A stretch of DNA of 17,481 nt from Candidatus Wolframiiraptor sp. EX4484-121 (GCA_002255105.1 NJEK01000004.1:1-17481), one strand, 5' to 3'. Counted from the first letter of the stretch, positions 7,269-13,914 are shown. Notes: a model not told the origin generated them from the letters alone. Numbers and translations are program-made.

Positions 7269-8114
7269 TCACCCTGCCGCGATGTAGAACTGAAGATGAT
7301 TTATCGGCGAGAAGCCGTATACGAGGTAGATGTAGATGAATATTATCGTGGTTGCTATAATCCCCGCGAGGAATATGTAGTCCCTTCGTTTAAGGCTTAG
7401 ATCATAGGGCCACGTCTTCGTAACGGGGGCGCTGAACCCCCTCGACTCTAAAGCTATCGCCCTTATCTGAACCTTATTCAAGGTGCTTAGGGTTAATGGG
7501 ACTATTAGAACCGGATAATTCGCCAACCTCTTCAGGAGGCTAACATCCGTTCTCAAACCTCTCGACCTCTGCGCCTGGATTATTGTCTGAAGATCATCTA
7601 ACAGGATTGGTGTGAATTGGAGGGCGCCTGCAACCGCGTAGATGAATCTGAAGGGCATCCTGAAGTTGAATAGTAATGCTATCAGCTTCACCGGCTCGGT
7701 TGTGAAGAGGAAGAACATGGCCGACGCCAAGCATACGCCGATCCTAAGGGGCCAAACGATCCCCCACGCGAGCCCCTCATAGTATAGGGGGATATTATAT
7801 CCGAATAGCTGGACATTATATATCAAGGTCTTGTTCCATGGGAAGAGGGCTGAGAGTATCGGGATCCCTACGGCCATCCATGGCACCACGATTATGGAGA
7901 CCGCCTTGACCGTCTTTTTGAAGATCTTACCTATGAAAGTTAGGATCAGCACCGTGATCAAGAAGATTGCCGTCAAGGTATAGTCGAGGAATATGTACGC
8001 CCACACGGATATCCAGATGAAGAATAGGAACTTGACGCGGGGGTCCAGTCGATGCATGGGAGTATCAACTTCAGCTATACTTCTTCGAAGTATGCTCGTC
8101 GCGAGCGAGCTCAT
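7269..8114 (-). CDS. ecfT: ECF transporter transmembrane subunit EcfT
   Basis: 281 residues from ATG 8114. The N-terminal part through LDPRVKFLFF is the typical EcfT start, followed by several hydrophobic membrane helices. Two coupling helices each carry the short arginine motif that docks onto the ATPases: AQRSRG at residues 181-186 and ALESRG at 221-226. The C-terminus ends in another membrane helix. EcfT links the two ATPases to the substrate-binding S component. The gene lies 47 bp after the S component and 4 bp before EcfA1, forming one operon. A small CCCC-loop-GGGG hairpin overlaps the region just before the start codon. Confidence 0.92.
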   Translation of the reverse strand: MSSLATSILRRSIAEVDTPMHRLDPRVKFLFFIWISVWAYIFLDYTLTAIFLITVLILTFIGKIFKKTVKAVSIIVVPWMAVGIPILSALFPWNKTLIYNVQLFGYNIPLYYEGLAWGIVWPLRIGVCLASAMFFLFTTEPVKLIALLFNFRMPFRFIYAVAGALQFTPILLDDLQTIIQAQRSRGLRTDVSLLKRLANYPVLIVPLTLSTLNKVQIRAIALESRGFSAPVTKTWPYDLSLKRRDYIFLAGIIATTIIFIYIYLVYGFSPINHLQFYIAAG

Positions 8115-8122
8115 GAAATCTT

Positions 8123-8134
8123 CCCCTGTTGGGG
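8123..8134 (-). promoter_or_regulatory. Short hairpin before ecfT start
   Basis: The minus strand reads CCCC-AACA-GGGG between the S-component stop and ATG 8114, preceded by a T-run. The GGGG arm continues into GGGGAAGAT, the only purine-rich stretch that could act as ecfT ribosome-binding site. The stem is only four base pairs, so a role in adjusting S-component to EcfT ratio is speculative. Confidence 0.25.
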
Positions 8135-8161
8135 TAAAAAATATGGGAGATCTTATTAAGT

Positions 8162-8764
8162 TTAACGCCTCATCAACTTGAATTTCTCCGGCACCCTGTC
8201 GGCGATTATCAAGGCTATTATGAATGAAGCTATCTTATCAGGGATCTCGCATGAAAGGTTTTGGACGTAGTTGGCGAGCCAGAAGTTCTTGGTCGCGGCG
8301 AGCGTCGCCGCGTAAACCATCGCCGGCAACGGCTTGGTTGAAGGTCCTCCGCCGAATAATCCTACGCCTAAGATTGTACAGAAGATCGGATAGATGAAGC
8401 CGAAGATTAGGCAGGCCGGTATGAGCCTCACGGGTTTGCGGATATTGGCCCACCCCATCTTGATGGCGACCCATGTAAAGAGGGCGATCAAGATATTGCA
8501 GAATCCCCAAACCCATGCTGGAAGTCCCCAGACCGTCAAGGCCATGATTATGTTGTAGAGGAATCCTCCGATCGCCCCAACCCAGAATCCGCTTATGAGA
8601 GTTCCGAGCATGGTGGCCCAAGTATCACCCCAGAGGGGGAGTTTCAGGACCTCGACGACCACTCCTCCAGCATAGTTCAGCGCCGCTATCGCCGGAATCA
8701 TGACGGCGGCCACAACCTTAGCTCCGGTTGGAACAACCTTTTTCTCCCGAGCCTCTTCTCCCAT
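8162..8764 (-). CDS. ECF transporter substrate-binding S component, substrate unassigned
   Basis: 200 residues, mostly hydrophobic with about six membrane helices, starting at ATG 8764. After a short charged N-terminus it has an AALNYAGGVV segment and the motif LPLWGDTWATMLGTLISGFW (residues 42-61), which resembles the helix 1-2 region of ECF S components (LPLxxDTxGTxLxxxLxGPW type). FGGGPSTKPL, in a loop near the centre, is unusual. It is the first gene of the operon, followed by EcfT and the two ATPases, so a dedicated (group I-like) ECF system is likely. The divergent neighbour is a nucleoside hydrolase, which favours a nucleoside, nucleobase or queuosine-like ligand over a vitamin; this is inference from context. 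No ligand can be read from the sequence. Confidence 0.85.
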   Translation of the reverse strand: MGEEAREKKVVPTGAKVVAAVMIPAIAALNYAGGVVVEVLKLPLWGDTWATMLGTLISGFWVGAIGGFLYNIIMALTVWGLPAWVWGFCNILIALFTWVAIKMGWANIRKPVRLIPACLIFGFIYPIFCTILGVGLFGGGPSTKPLPAMVYAATLAATKNFWLANYVQNLSCEIPDKIASFIIALIIADRVPEKFKLMRR

Positions 8765-8794
8765 AAGGATCAGATATTAAGTCATTAAATTCGT

Positions 8795-8803
8795 CTATAA
8801 AGG
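8795..8803 (-). promoter_or_regulatory. TATA-like element for the ECF operon
   Basis: The minus strand reads CCTTTATAG. It implies a start near 8773 and a very short leader before ATG 8764. Confidence 0.45.
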
Positions 8804-8812
8804 TTGCGTTAT

Positions 8813-8835
8813 GCGCTCGAAAGAATTATAAGCGC
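8813..8835. promoter_or_regulatory. Inverted repeat over the ECF / nucleoside hydrolase divergent promoter
   Basis: GCGCT at 8813-8817 and AGCGC at 8831-8835 form a perfect 5-bp inverted repeat with a 13-bp spacer that contains the TATA-like box of the nucleoside hydrolase gene. Geometry fits a dimeric repressor site controlling the divergent units, but the arms are short. Confidence 0.3.
8823..8832 (+). promoter_or_regulatory. TATA-like element for the nucleoside hydrolase
   Basis: GAATTATAAG lies about 27 bp before the GAGGTGA ribosome-binding site, which predicts a start near 8854 and a leader of about 14 nt ahead of the proposed ACG start. Confidence 0.45.
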
Positions 8836-8854
8836 GGGTCTTCACGAGAGTAGA

Positions 8855-8861
8855 GAGGTGA
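8855..8861 (+). promoter_or_regulatory. Shine-Dalgarno site that decides the nucleoside hydrolase start
   Basis: GAGGTGA ends six bases before ACG 8868 but 30 bases before the first in-frame ATG (8892). The TGA within it is in frame with the gene and closes the reading frame upstream, so the start must lie between 8862 and 8892. Confidence 0.55.
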
Positions 8862-8867
8862 TTAACT

Positions 8868-9806
8868 ACGGCTCGAAAAGTTATCCTCGATATGGATCCA
8901 GGAATAGATGACGCGCTTGCGATACTGTTTGCGTGTCGTTCGCCCGAGCTTGAAATCCTTGGGATAAGCGTGGTGAGCGGGAACGTCCATGCGAGTAAGG
9001 GTGTGATAAATGCTCTTAGGGCCCTTGAGGTGGTTGGAAGACAGGATATACCCGTCTACATGGGTCAGACGAAGCCTCTGCTGAGAAAACATGAACCCGC
9101 GGAAGAGTTTCACGGATCGGATGGACTCGGAGATGCCGGACTCCCCATGCCTTCCGGCAAGCCCAGGCCTGAGAAGGGGGTCAAGTTCATCATAGACACC
9201 ATCATGAACTCGAAGCCTAAAGAGATAACTCTGATATCAACCGGGCCTTTAACGGATATAGCCTCGGCAATCCTACTCGAACCAGACATCGTCAAGAGGG
9301 TTGATAGGCTGATAATGATGGGCGGAGCTTATAACGTGACCCAATACGGGTTTGGAAATGCGACCCCAGTCTCCGAATATAACATCTATGTAGATCCCGA
9401 AGCGGCCAAGATAGTCTTCGAGTCGGGGATAGCCATAACCGCCGTCGGACTTGACGTCACGACGGATCCAAGCGCGGTTTTGACGAGAGAACATTACGAT
9501 GAGCTCTCTAAGTTCGGCTCCAAGACCGCGAGGTTCGCAACAGCCATAACTAAGAAACTCATCGAGCACTTCGGGATCATTCAGCTCCACGACCCAATGG
9601 CCGTCGGCTTCGCCGTCGACGAGAGTCTATTCAAGGTCTCCCCATACAAGGTGATGGTGGTCACGGGCGACGGCGCTACGAGGGGGCAGACGATAGCCGA
9701 AAGGAGGATGTGGATCCCCGAAGCGGAGAGGAAACCTAACGCGGACATAGTCTGTTGGGTTGATGGCCCCAGATTCGTTAAGCTCTTCATGGACAGGATA
9801 AAGTAG
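8868..9806 (+). CDS. Nucleoside hydrolase (IunH family), apparent ACG start
   Basis: 312 residues if read from ACG 8868. The first ATG (8892) would remove the conserved first strand (ARKVILD) just before MDPGIDDA. With the ACG start the residue numbers match the known IU-nucleoside hydrolase: Asp10, Asp14 and Asp15 of the calcium/ribose site, His82 in FHGSDGLGD, and His241-Asp242 in QLHDPM. Other family blocks are ISTGPLTD, IMMGGAYN and SEYNIYVDPEAAKIV. The enzyme hydrolyses the N-glycosidic bond of a ribonucleoside to base and ribose in the cytoplasm. GAGGTGA sits six bases before ACG. No ATG, GTG or TTG exists between the upstream in-frame TGA and 8892, so this is a non-canonical start, a mutated ATG or a sequence error. 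It is divergent from the ECF importer, suggesting the imported compound is its substrate. QueK-type queuosine hydrolases belong to the same family. Confidence 0.88.
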   Translation, partial: TARKVILDMDPGIDDALAILFACRSPELEILGISVVSGNVHASKGVINALRALEVVGRQDIPVYMGQTKPLLRKHEPAEEFHGSDGLGDAGLPMPSGKPRPEKGVKFIIDTIMNSKPKEITLISTGPLTDIASAILLEPDIVKRVDRLIMMGGAYNVTQYGFGNATPVSEYNIYVDPEAAKIVFESGIAITAVGLDVTTDPSAVLTREHYDELSKFGSKTARFATAITKKLIEHFGIIQLHDPMAVGFAVDESLFKVSPYKVMVVTGDGATRGQTIAERRMWIPEAERKPNADIVCWVDGPRFVKLFMDRIK

Positions 9807-9940
9807 AAGATGATCTGCAATCCCGAAGGAGATCGATTCCTAGATTAGCTCACAAGCTTCCAGAAATCCTCGAGGAACTTAGACTATAGAGGAAGCTGAT
9901 CAGGCCGATAAGGAAAGTTTAACGATTAGGGGAGGTCGAT

Positions 9941-9950
9941 CTTTATATAT
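9941..9950 (+). promoter_or_regulatory. TATA box for the TudS-like gene pair
   Basis: CTTTATATAT is a strong archaeal TATA match centred about 26 bp before GTG 9972, so the transcript is probably leaderless. It separates the TudS-like pair from the nucleoside hydrolase as an independent transcription unit. The 165-bp gap otherwise holds no gene I can see. Confidence 0.6.
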
Positions 9951-9971
9951 CCGCCGGATCATCGACCAAAC

Positions 9972-10517
9972 GTGGATAAGAAGGCCGTCTTCATCGCCCA
10001 CTGCTTCCTAAACCAGAACTCAAAGGCGTTAGGATTCGCTCAATATCGAGGAATATTCCGTCCATTGGTAGACTTCTTGATGGAGAAAGGATACGTTATC
10101 GAGCAACTCCCATGCCCAGAGATCTTACATATGGGGGTTAGGAGGTGGTGGTGTACAAAAGACCTCTACGACACCCCAGGATTCAGGAAGACCTGCATGA
10201 GGCTGGCTAAAGCCACCGTGGATTTGATGGAGCATTACTTGAACATGGGATATGATGTCGCCGTAATAGGTGTTGATGGAAGCCCATCATGCGGCATAAA
10301 CCTAACTGGAAGAAATCCGTCTTGGGGTGGAAGACCTAGAGATGATGTTGGAGAGTATAGGATGGTCGAGGAGATGGGGGTCTGGATGGAGGAGTTGAGC
10401 TCCGAGATCGAGAGGAGGGGGTTAAAGCCGATCCCATTGATCGGGGTAAAGGAAGACGAGTTTAAGGCCGACATTGAGGAGGCGTTGAGAAAGCTGGAGA
10501 TTAAGTTGAAGGGGTGA
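9972..10517 (+). CDS. TudS/DUF523-like protein with three conserved-type cysteines
   Basis: 181 residues from GTG 9972, apparently leaderless. The layout resembles the DUF523/thiouracil desulfurase (TudS) family: an N-terminal strand ending in a cysteine (AHCFLN, Cys11), a second block LPCPEI (Cys48) and the SPSCG block (GVDGSPSCGINLTGR, Cys107). In TudS three cysteines bind a [4Fe-4S] cluster that removes sulfur from thiouracil-type bases. Cys61 and Cys75 are extra. The spacing differs from classical DUF523 (no PR-P block after CPE), so this is a distant relative and the sulfur chemistry is inference. It overlaps or directly precedes a truncated paralog without these cysteines, and sits between a nucleoside hydrolase and a BtpA/PfkB pair, which fits a thionucleobase or thionucleotide salvage step. 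No signal peptide or membrane segment. Confidence 0.72.
   Translation: MDKKAVFIAHCFLNQNSKALGFAQYRGIFRPLVDFLMEKGYVIEQLPCPEILHMGVRRWWCTKDLYDTPGFRKTCMRLAKATVDLMEHYLNMGYDVAVIGVDGSPSCGINLTGRNPSWGGRPRDDVGEYRMVEEMGVWMEELSSEIERRGLKPIPLIGVKEDEFKADIEEALRKLEIKLKG
10511..10517 (+). promoter_or_regulatory. Shine-Dalgarno site of the cysteine-poor paralog
   Basis: GGGGTGA lies eight bases before ATG 10526 and includes the stop codon of the upstream gene. This spacing, and the matching N-termini of the two paralogs, favour ATG 10526 over GTG 10514. Confidence 0.5.
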
Positions 10518-10525
10518 TTGAGTTC

Positions 10526-10912
10526 ATGGACAAGAGGAGCTGTAAGGTGTTCGTCATCCCAGACTACGTGATTAACCCCCAAAGGTACCACGATCTACCA
10601 CAAAGCAGCATCATCTATGAATTGATAAAGGAGTCTGGATACGGCGTGATCAAGCTTCCACCTCAGGAGATCTCTGAGGAGAGCGCTGAGCCATGGATAG
10701 ATATGGCCACAGACATGATAGAAGAGTACTTGAAGAGAAGATATCTGGTTGCGGTTATCGAGATAGATCATCCAAAGATGAGGACGTGGATCAAGGAACT
10801 CATGGAGATGCTTGAAAAGAGGCGAGCCCCAAAACCGAAGTTGATTAAGATCTCGAGAACAGAGCTGGAAAGAGCGGAGAAGATCTTGGAGAGAATCAAA
10901 ACGATATCTTAA
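10526..10912 (+). CDS. Cysteine-poor truncated paralog of the TudS-like protein
   Basis: 128 residues from ATG 10526 (132 from GTG 10514). Aligned by eye with the upstream protein it matches along its length: MDKRSCKVFV to MDKKAVFI, IIYELIKESGYGVIKLPPQE to the LVDFLMEKGYVIEQLPCPE block, and the MIEEYLKRRYLVAVIEID segment to LMEHYLNMGYDVAVIGVD. At the three cluster-type cysteine positions it has Asp (PDYVIN), Pro (LPPQEI) and no SPSCG loop; about 35-40 residues around that loop are missing. The remaining cysteine (Cys6) is not at a cluster position. It cannot bind the same cluster by itself, so a structural or regulatory partner of the upstream enzyme is the natural inference. It starts within 10 bases of the upstream stop, so the two are co-translated. 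Confidence 0.75.
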   Translation: MDKRSCKVFVIPDYVINPQRYHDLPQSSIIYELIKESGYGVIKLPPQEISEESAEPWIDMATDMIEEYLKRRYLVAVIEIDHPKMRTWIKELMEMLEKRRAPKPKLIKISRTELERAEKILERIKTIS

Positions 10913-10919
10913 AGCGATA

Positions 10920-10928
10920 CTTTAATAT
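10920..10928 (+). promoter_or_regulatory. TATA-like element for the BtpA/PfkB unit
   Basis: CTTTAATAT is about 50 bp before TTG 10976, implying a start near 10950 and a leader that contains the strong GGAGGGAGGAGA ribosome-binding stretch at 10961-10972. A second A/T box at 10940-10950 would place the start after that site, so it is less likely. Confidence 0.4.
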
Positions 10929-10975
10929 GCAAAGTAGACTTTAATTATATTGCAGCTCGTGGAGGGAGGAGATCC

Positions 10976-11857
10976 TTGCATATCAAGGTAGATGATCTAA
11001 TCCCAGAATGGGCTAAAAACTTCTATGGTAAGAGGTTAAGGAGCTTGGAAGAGCTGTTCGGAGTTGATAAGCCGATTATAGGAATGGTTCATCTGATACC
11101 GCTTCCCGGAGCGCCGGCATACGAGGGGTGGAGCATGGATGACGTAATCGAATACGCCTTGAGGGATGCGAGAATCCTCGTCGAGAATGGGGTTAATGGG
11201 CTGATAGTTGAGAACATGTGGGATCTACCATACTATGCGAGTAGGAGGATTCCGCCCGAGGAGATCGCGGCGCACGCAGTTGCGGCGCGGGAGATAGCTA
11301 AATCATTTGATGTACCGGTTGGAATAACATCCATTCATAATGGTGGTAGGATAGCCCTCGGAATAGCCAAGGCCGCTGGAGCGAAGTTTATTCGAGTATG
11401 CCTCTACACCGGGGCATTAATCTGGGATACGGGGGAGATCGATAGCGGGAATGCCGCAGACCTAATGAGGTTGAGAAAAGCTCTCTACGCGGAGGACATA
11501 AAGTTCTTCGCGGACATCTATAAGAAGCACGCCGTCATGCTCTCTGGAATAGATCCCGAGACCCACGCGATCTGGACCGACTTCTATCTCGCCGACGCGT
11601 TGATCGTAACGGGTAGGATGACTGGGTTCGCGCCCGACGTAGATTTGGTTAAGAGGGTTAAGGAGGTGGTTGGGGAGACCCCGGTCATAATTGGGAGCGG
11701 ATTGACCGCCGAGAACGCCGAGAAGTTGTTGAGGTATGCCGATGGAGCGATAGTGGGAACGTATTTCAAGGTTAAGGGGATAACCCAAAACCCGGTCGAT
11801 CCGGCTAGGGTTAAGAGGTTGATGGAGAAGGTCAAAGAGGTTAGAGCTCATGGATAA
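10976..11857 (+). CDS. BtpA/SgcQ-family TIM-barrel protein
   Basis: 293 residues from TTG 10976, preceded by GGAGGGAGGAGA. The family hallmark GMVHLIPLPGAP is at residues 36-47, followed by NGLIVENMWDLP and GITSIHNGGRIALGIAKAAG. The C-terminal half has TIM-barrel phosphate-binding features: TGRMTG (212-217), IIGSGLTAENAEKLL (238-252) and DGAIVGTYFK (256-265). It is therefore expected to act on a phosphorylated ligand in the cytoplasm. The cyanobacterial name relates to photosystem I, which has no meaning here; the catalytic role of the archaeal members is not established to my knowledge. The next gene, a PfkB kinase, overlaps by eight bases, so the kinase probably makes, or uses, the phosphorylated compound. 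Context (nucleoside hydrolase, ECF importer) points to a ribose- or nucleoside-derived substrate. Confidence 0.88.
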   Translation: MHIKVDDLIPEWAKNFYGKRLRSLEELFGVDKPIIGMVHLIPLPGAPAYEGWSMDDVIEYALRDARILVENGVNGLIVENMWDLPYYASRRIPPEEIAAHAVAAREIAKSFDVPVGITSIHNGGRIALGIAKAAGAKFIRVCLYTGALIWDTGEIDSGNAADLMRLRKALYAEDIKFFADIYKKHAVMLSGIDPETHAIWTDFYLADALIVTGRMTGFAPDVDLVKRVKEVVGETPVIIGSGLTAENAEKLLRYADGAIVGTYFKVKGITQNPVDPARVKRLMEKVKEVRAHG

Positions 11858-12803
11858 AAGCATCGACGTAGCCGTCATAGGAGACATAAACGTCGACCTA
11901 ATCTTCCTAGTAGACTACTTCCCGAGCAGAGGAGGAAATTGCGTGGCTAAAAGGGTTGAGAAGAGGTTTGGAGGGGTTGGTGGAAACCGCGCAGCAGCCC
12001 TAGCTAGACTAGGACTAAGCGTCGCCTTGATAGGAGCTGTTGGAGGAGATGAGTTCGGCAAGGAGGCTTTAAAAGAGCTGAAAGAGTATGGGGTCGATAT
12101 AGACCACGTCAAAGTACTGAGAGATCAACTCACAGGATTAATGATAGTCGCCGTGGACCGCGAGGCGGAGAGGACGATAATAGGGTCGCGTGAATCGAAC
12201 TCTAAGCTGAGAATAGGTGAGGAAGATCTGAGGCTGGTCGAGGGAGCGAAGCACCTCCACGTCGCGGGATATCAGATGCTTAATGAGAAATCTGAAGACA
12301 TATTGAGGATAATCAAACACGCTCGTAAGCTCGGAGTCTCAACGAGCATGGACGTGGAGGGGGTGGCGGATCTAAACCATGAAACCGTAAAGAGGCTTAA
12401 GGGAATCTTAACCTATGTGATGGGGAATGAGGATGAAGCAAAGGCTCTTGTAGGAGTCGAGGAATCCGAGGAAAAGCTCGCCGAGAAACTCCTCCAAGAG
12501 TTTAAGGCGGATGTAGCGGTCGTCAAGCTCGGGGAGAAGGGATGCGCGGTAGCCGATCGCCGTCAGTCCGCTCTAGTTCCGGGCTTCAAGGTCGATGTTG
12601 TCGACACCACGGGAGCCGGAGACGCGTTTAACGCGGGATTCATCTATGGTACACTTAAGGGTTTAAGCCCCGTCGAGGCGGCGAGGCTGGCGAATGCTGT
12701 GGGAGCGTATAAGTGCACAAAGCTTGGGGCGAAGAATTATCCAACCATAGATGAGTTAGTAAGGAGATTTCCAAGCCTGAAGGGTCTGAGGTTTAAGCCT
12801 TGA
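11850..12803 (+). CDS. PfkB/ribokinase-family sugar or nucleoside kinase
   Basis: 317 residues from ATG 11850, overlapping the BtpA stop by eight bases. Family motifs are complete: GDINVDLI at the N-terminus (residues 11-18), substrate-binding FGGVGGNRAAALARLG (40-55), and the C-terminal ATP/anion-hole motif VVDTTGAGDAFNAGF (250-264) with catalytic Asp258. GNEDEAKALVG (192-202) is the usual nucleotide-site helix. It transfers phosphate from ATP to a hydroxymethyl group of a sugar or nucleoside. PfkB members include ribokinase, adenosine/nucleoside kinase, pseudouridine kinase and others; the sequence alone does not decide. Since the nucleoside hydrolase nearby releases ribose, a ribokinase role is one option, and a nucleoside kinase supplying the TudS-like or BtpA protein is another. 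Confidence 0.9.
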   Translation: MDKSIDVAVIGDINVDLIFLVDYFPSRGGNCVAKRVEKRFGGVGGNRAAALARLGLSVALIGAVGGDEFGKEALKELKEYGVDIDHVKVLRDQLTGLMIVAVDREAERTIIGSRESNSKLRIGEEDLRLVEGAKHLHVAGYQMLNEKSEDILRIIKHARKLGVSTSMDVEGVADLNHETVKRLKGILTYVMGNEDEAKALVGVEESEEKLAEKLLQEFKADVAVVKLGEKGCAVADRRQSALVPGFKVDVVDTTGAGDAFNAGFIYGTLKGLSPVEAARLANAVGAYKCTKLGAKNYPTIDELVRRFPSLKGLRFKP

Positions 12804-12811
12804 GTATTAAG

Positions 12812-12929
12812 GATGATTTCAAAGCCGTTGGACAGCACCTAAATTGGGGAGGAAAGATGAGGTCTTTGATTTGTTGAGCAATTCTACAAGGGGCTTAGAG
12901 AGGAGTGCATCTACCTAGAAGAGGGCTAA
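12812..12929 (+). pseudogene. Possible decayed gene fragment between kinase and M48 peptidase
   Basis: The gap holds protein-like pieces in three successive frames: DDFKAVGQHLNWGGK from 12812, then DEVFDLLS, then VEQFYKGLREECIYLEEG ending at TAA 12927-12929. Such a series fits a short gene broken by small indels. No family is recognised and no intact start is visible; chance cannot be ruled out for pieces this short. Confidence 0.22.
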
Positions 12930-12966
12930 AATAGCATTACACGCTTAACTCTGTGGAAGATCTGCC

Positions 12967-13914
12967 GTGAACAACGAACGCTTAAAGATACCTTGCCCAA
13001 GATGCGGAGCCTACACAAGGATCGATAGGATCTTCTGCCTCCGTTGCCGCCATAGGGTGATCCCATTAACCCGATACGATTTAGCTATTGAAGACTTCAT
13101 CTATCCTCCAGATAGGGATGGGATCGAGTCCATCAAAGACCTTGAACCCCTTCCTCAGATCGTAAAGCATCTCTTGATCGAGAGGAGGCTGGATTACCTA
13201 AGGTCTCAGCTGGCTGGGAGGTCGATTAGGATTAAGCCCCTCTCAAGCCTAGGCTCGATGATAAGGAGATGCGGGATAATGTTGGGGTTGAGGGTTCTCC
13301 CAGAATCCTTCATAATTAACTCAGACACGCCTCAAGCATTCACATTTGGAACGGATGAAGAGCCCGTGCTCGTGATAAGTTCATCCATGCTCGAGATTAT
13401 GAATGAGAGGGAGCTTGAGGCGGTTATAGGCCATGAGCTTGGCCACGTGAAGAGCGGGCACCTAGTATATCACACCCTGGCGGAGCTTCTGGTTCGGGGA
13501 GCTTCACTCTCACTATCCATAATGGGTTTAGACGCGGTTGCGGAGCCCCTTAGGCTCCTTCTGCTCGCATGGCATAGGGACTCCGAGATCTCCGCGGATA
13601 GGGCAAGCCTCTTAGTGGCCAACGATCTGGACGTGATTAAGTCCATGTTCTCCAAGTTCATAAGACATTCTGAGGAGGGTTTTGAGGGAATCCTAGACTC
13701 GATCTCGGAGCTATTCAAGACGCATCCAACCTATCTGAACAGGATTAGGAAGCTCGAGGAATTCTATAATGGCGTGGAGTTCAAGAGAGCTAGAGAGAAG
13801 ATCGAGAAGAGGATCATGTTATTGAAGGCGATAAGCCCGATATGTAGATTCTGTGGGGCGAGGAAGCCCCTTCTAAGCCTCTTCTGTCCATCATGTGGGA
13901 GAAGTCAGGTCTGA
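12967..13914 (+). CDS. M48-type zinc metallopeptidase with N- and C-terminal zinc ribbons
   Basis: 315 residues from GTG 12967. The catalytic site is HELGH (residues 156-160) in AVIGHELGHVKSGH, and the third zinc ligand is Glu207 in DSEISADRASLLVAND, as in the M48/HtpX family. Each end carries a four-cysteine ribbon: Cys10, Cys13, Cys24, Cys27 near the N-terminus and Cys293, Cys296, Cys307, Cys310 at the C-terminus. HtpX proteins usually have several membrane helices; here only one moderately hydrophobic stretch (about residues 175-202) is present, so it is likely a soluble or peripheral cytoplasmic protease. Between the first ribbon and the peptidase is a charged linker. The two ribbons may bind protein or nucleic-acid partners. 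A weak TATA-like stretch near 12925-12945 precedes it. It converges with the CofE-like gene, 14 bp apart. Confidence 0.88.
   Translation: MNNERLKIPCPRCGAYTRIDRIFCLRCRHRVIPLTRYDLAIEDFIYPPDRDGIESIKDLEPLPQIVKHLLIERRLDYLRSQLAGRSIRIKPLSSLGSMIRRCGIMLGLRVLPESFIINSDTPQAFTFGTDEEPVLVISSSMLEIMNERELEAVIGHELGHVKSGHLVYHTLAELLVRGASLSLSIMGLDAVAEPLRLLLLAWHRDSEISADRASLLVANDLDVIKSMFSKFIRHSEEGFEGILDSISELFKTHPTYLNRIRKLEEFYNGVEFKRAREKIEKRIMLLKAISPICRFCGARKPLLSLFCPSCGRSQV

Noticed and set aside
8858..8911. GTG 8858 as start of the nucleoside hydrolase
   Set aside because: It is in another frame and reaches a stop after 17 codons. Using it would require a frameshift; the ACG start in frame is simpler.
8868..9806. 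Naming the nucleoside hydrolase QueK (queuosine hydrolase)
   Set aside because: The link is only family membership and an ECF neighbour. No QueH, QueL or QueT/QrtT-type feature is recognised, and archaea use archaeosine chemistry.
9972..10517. Calling the protein a proven thiouracil desulfurase
   Set aside because: The three cysteines and SPSCG block fit, but the spacing and the block after CPE differ from classical DUF523, so only a likeness is claimed.
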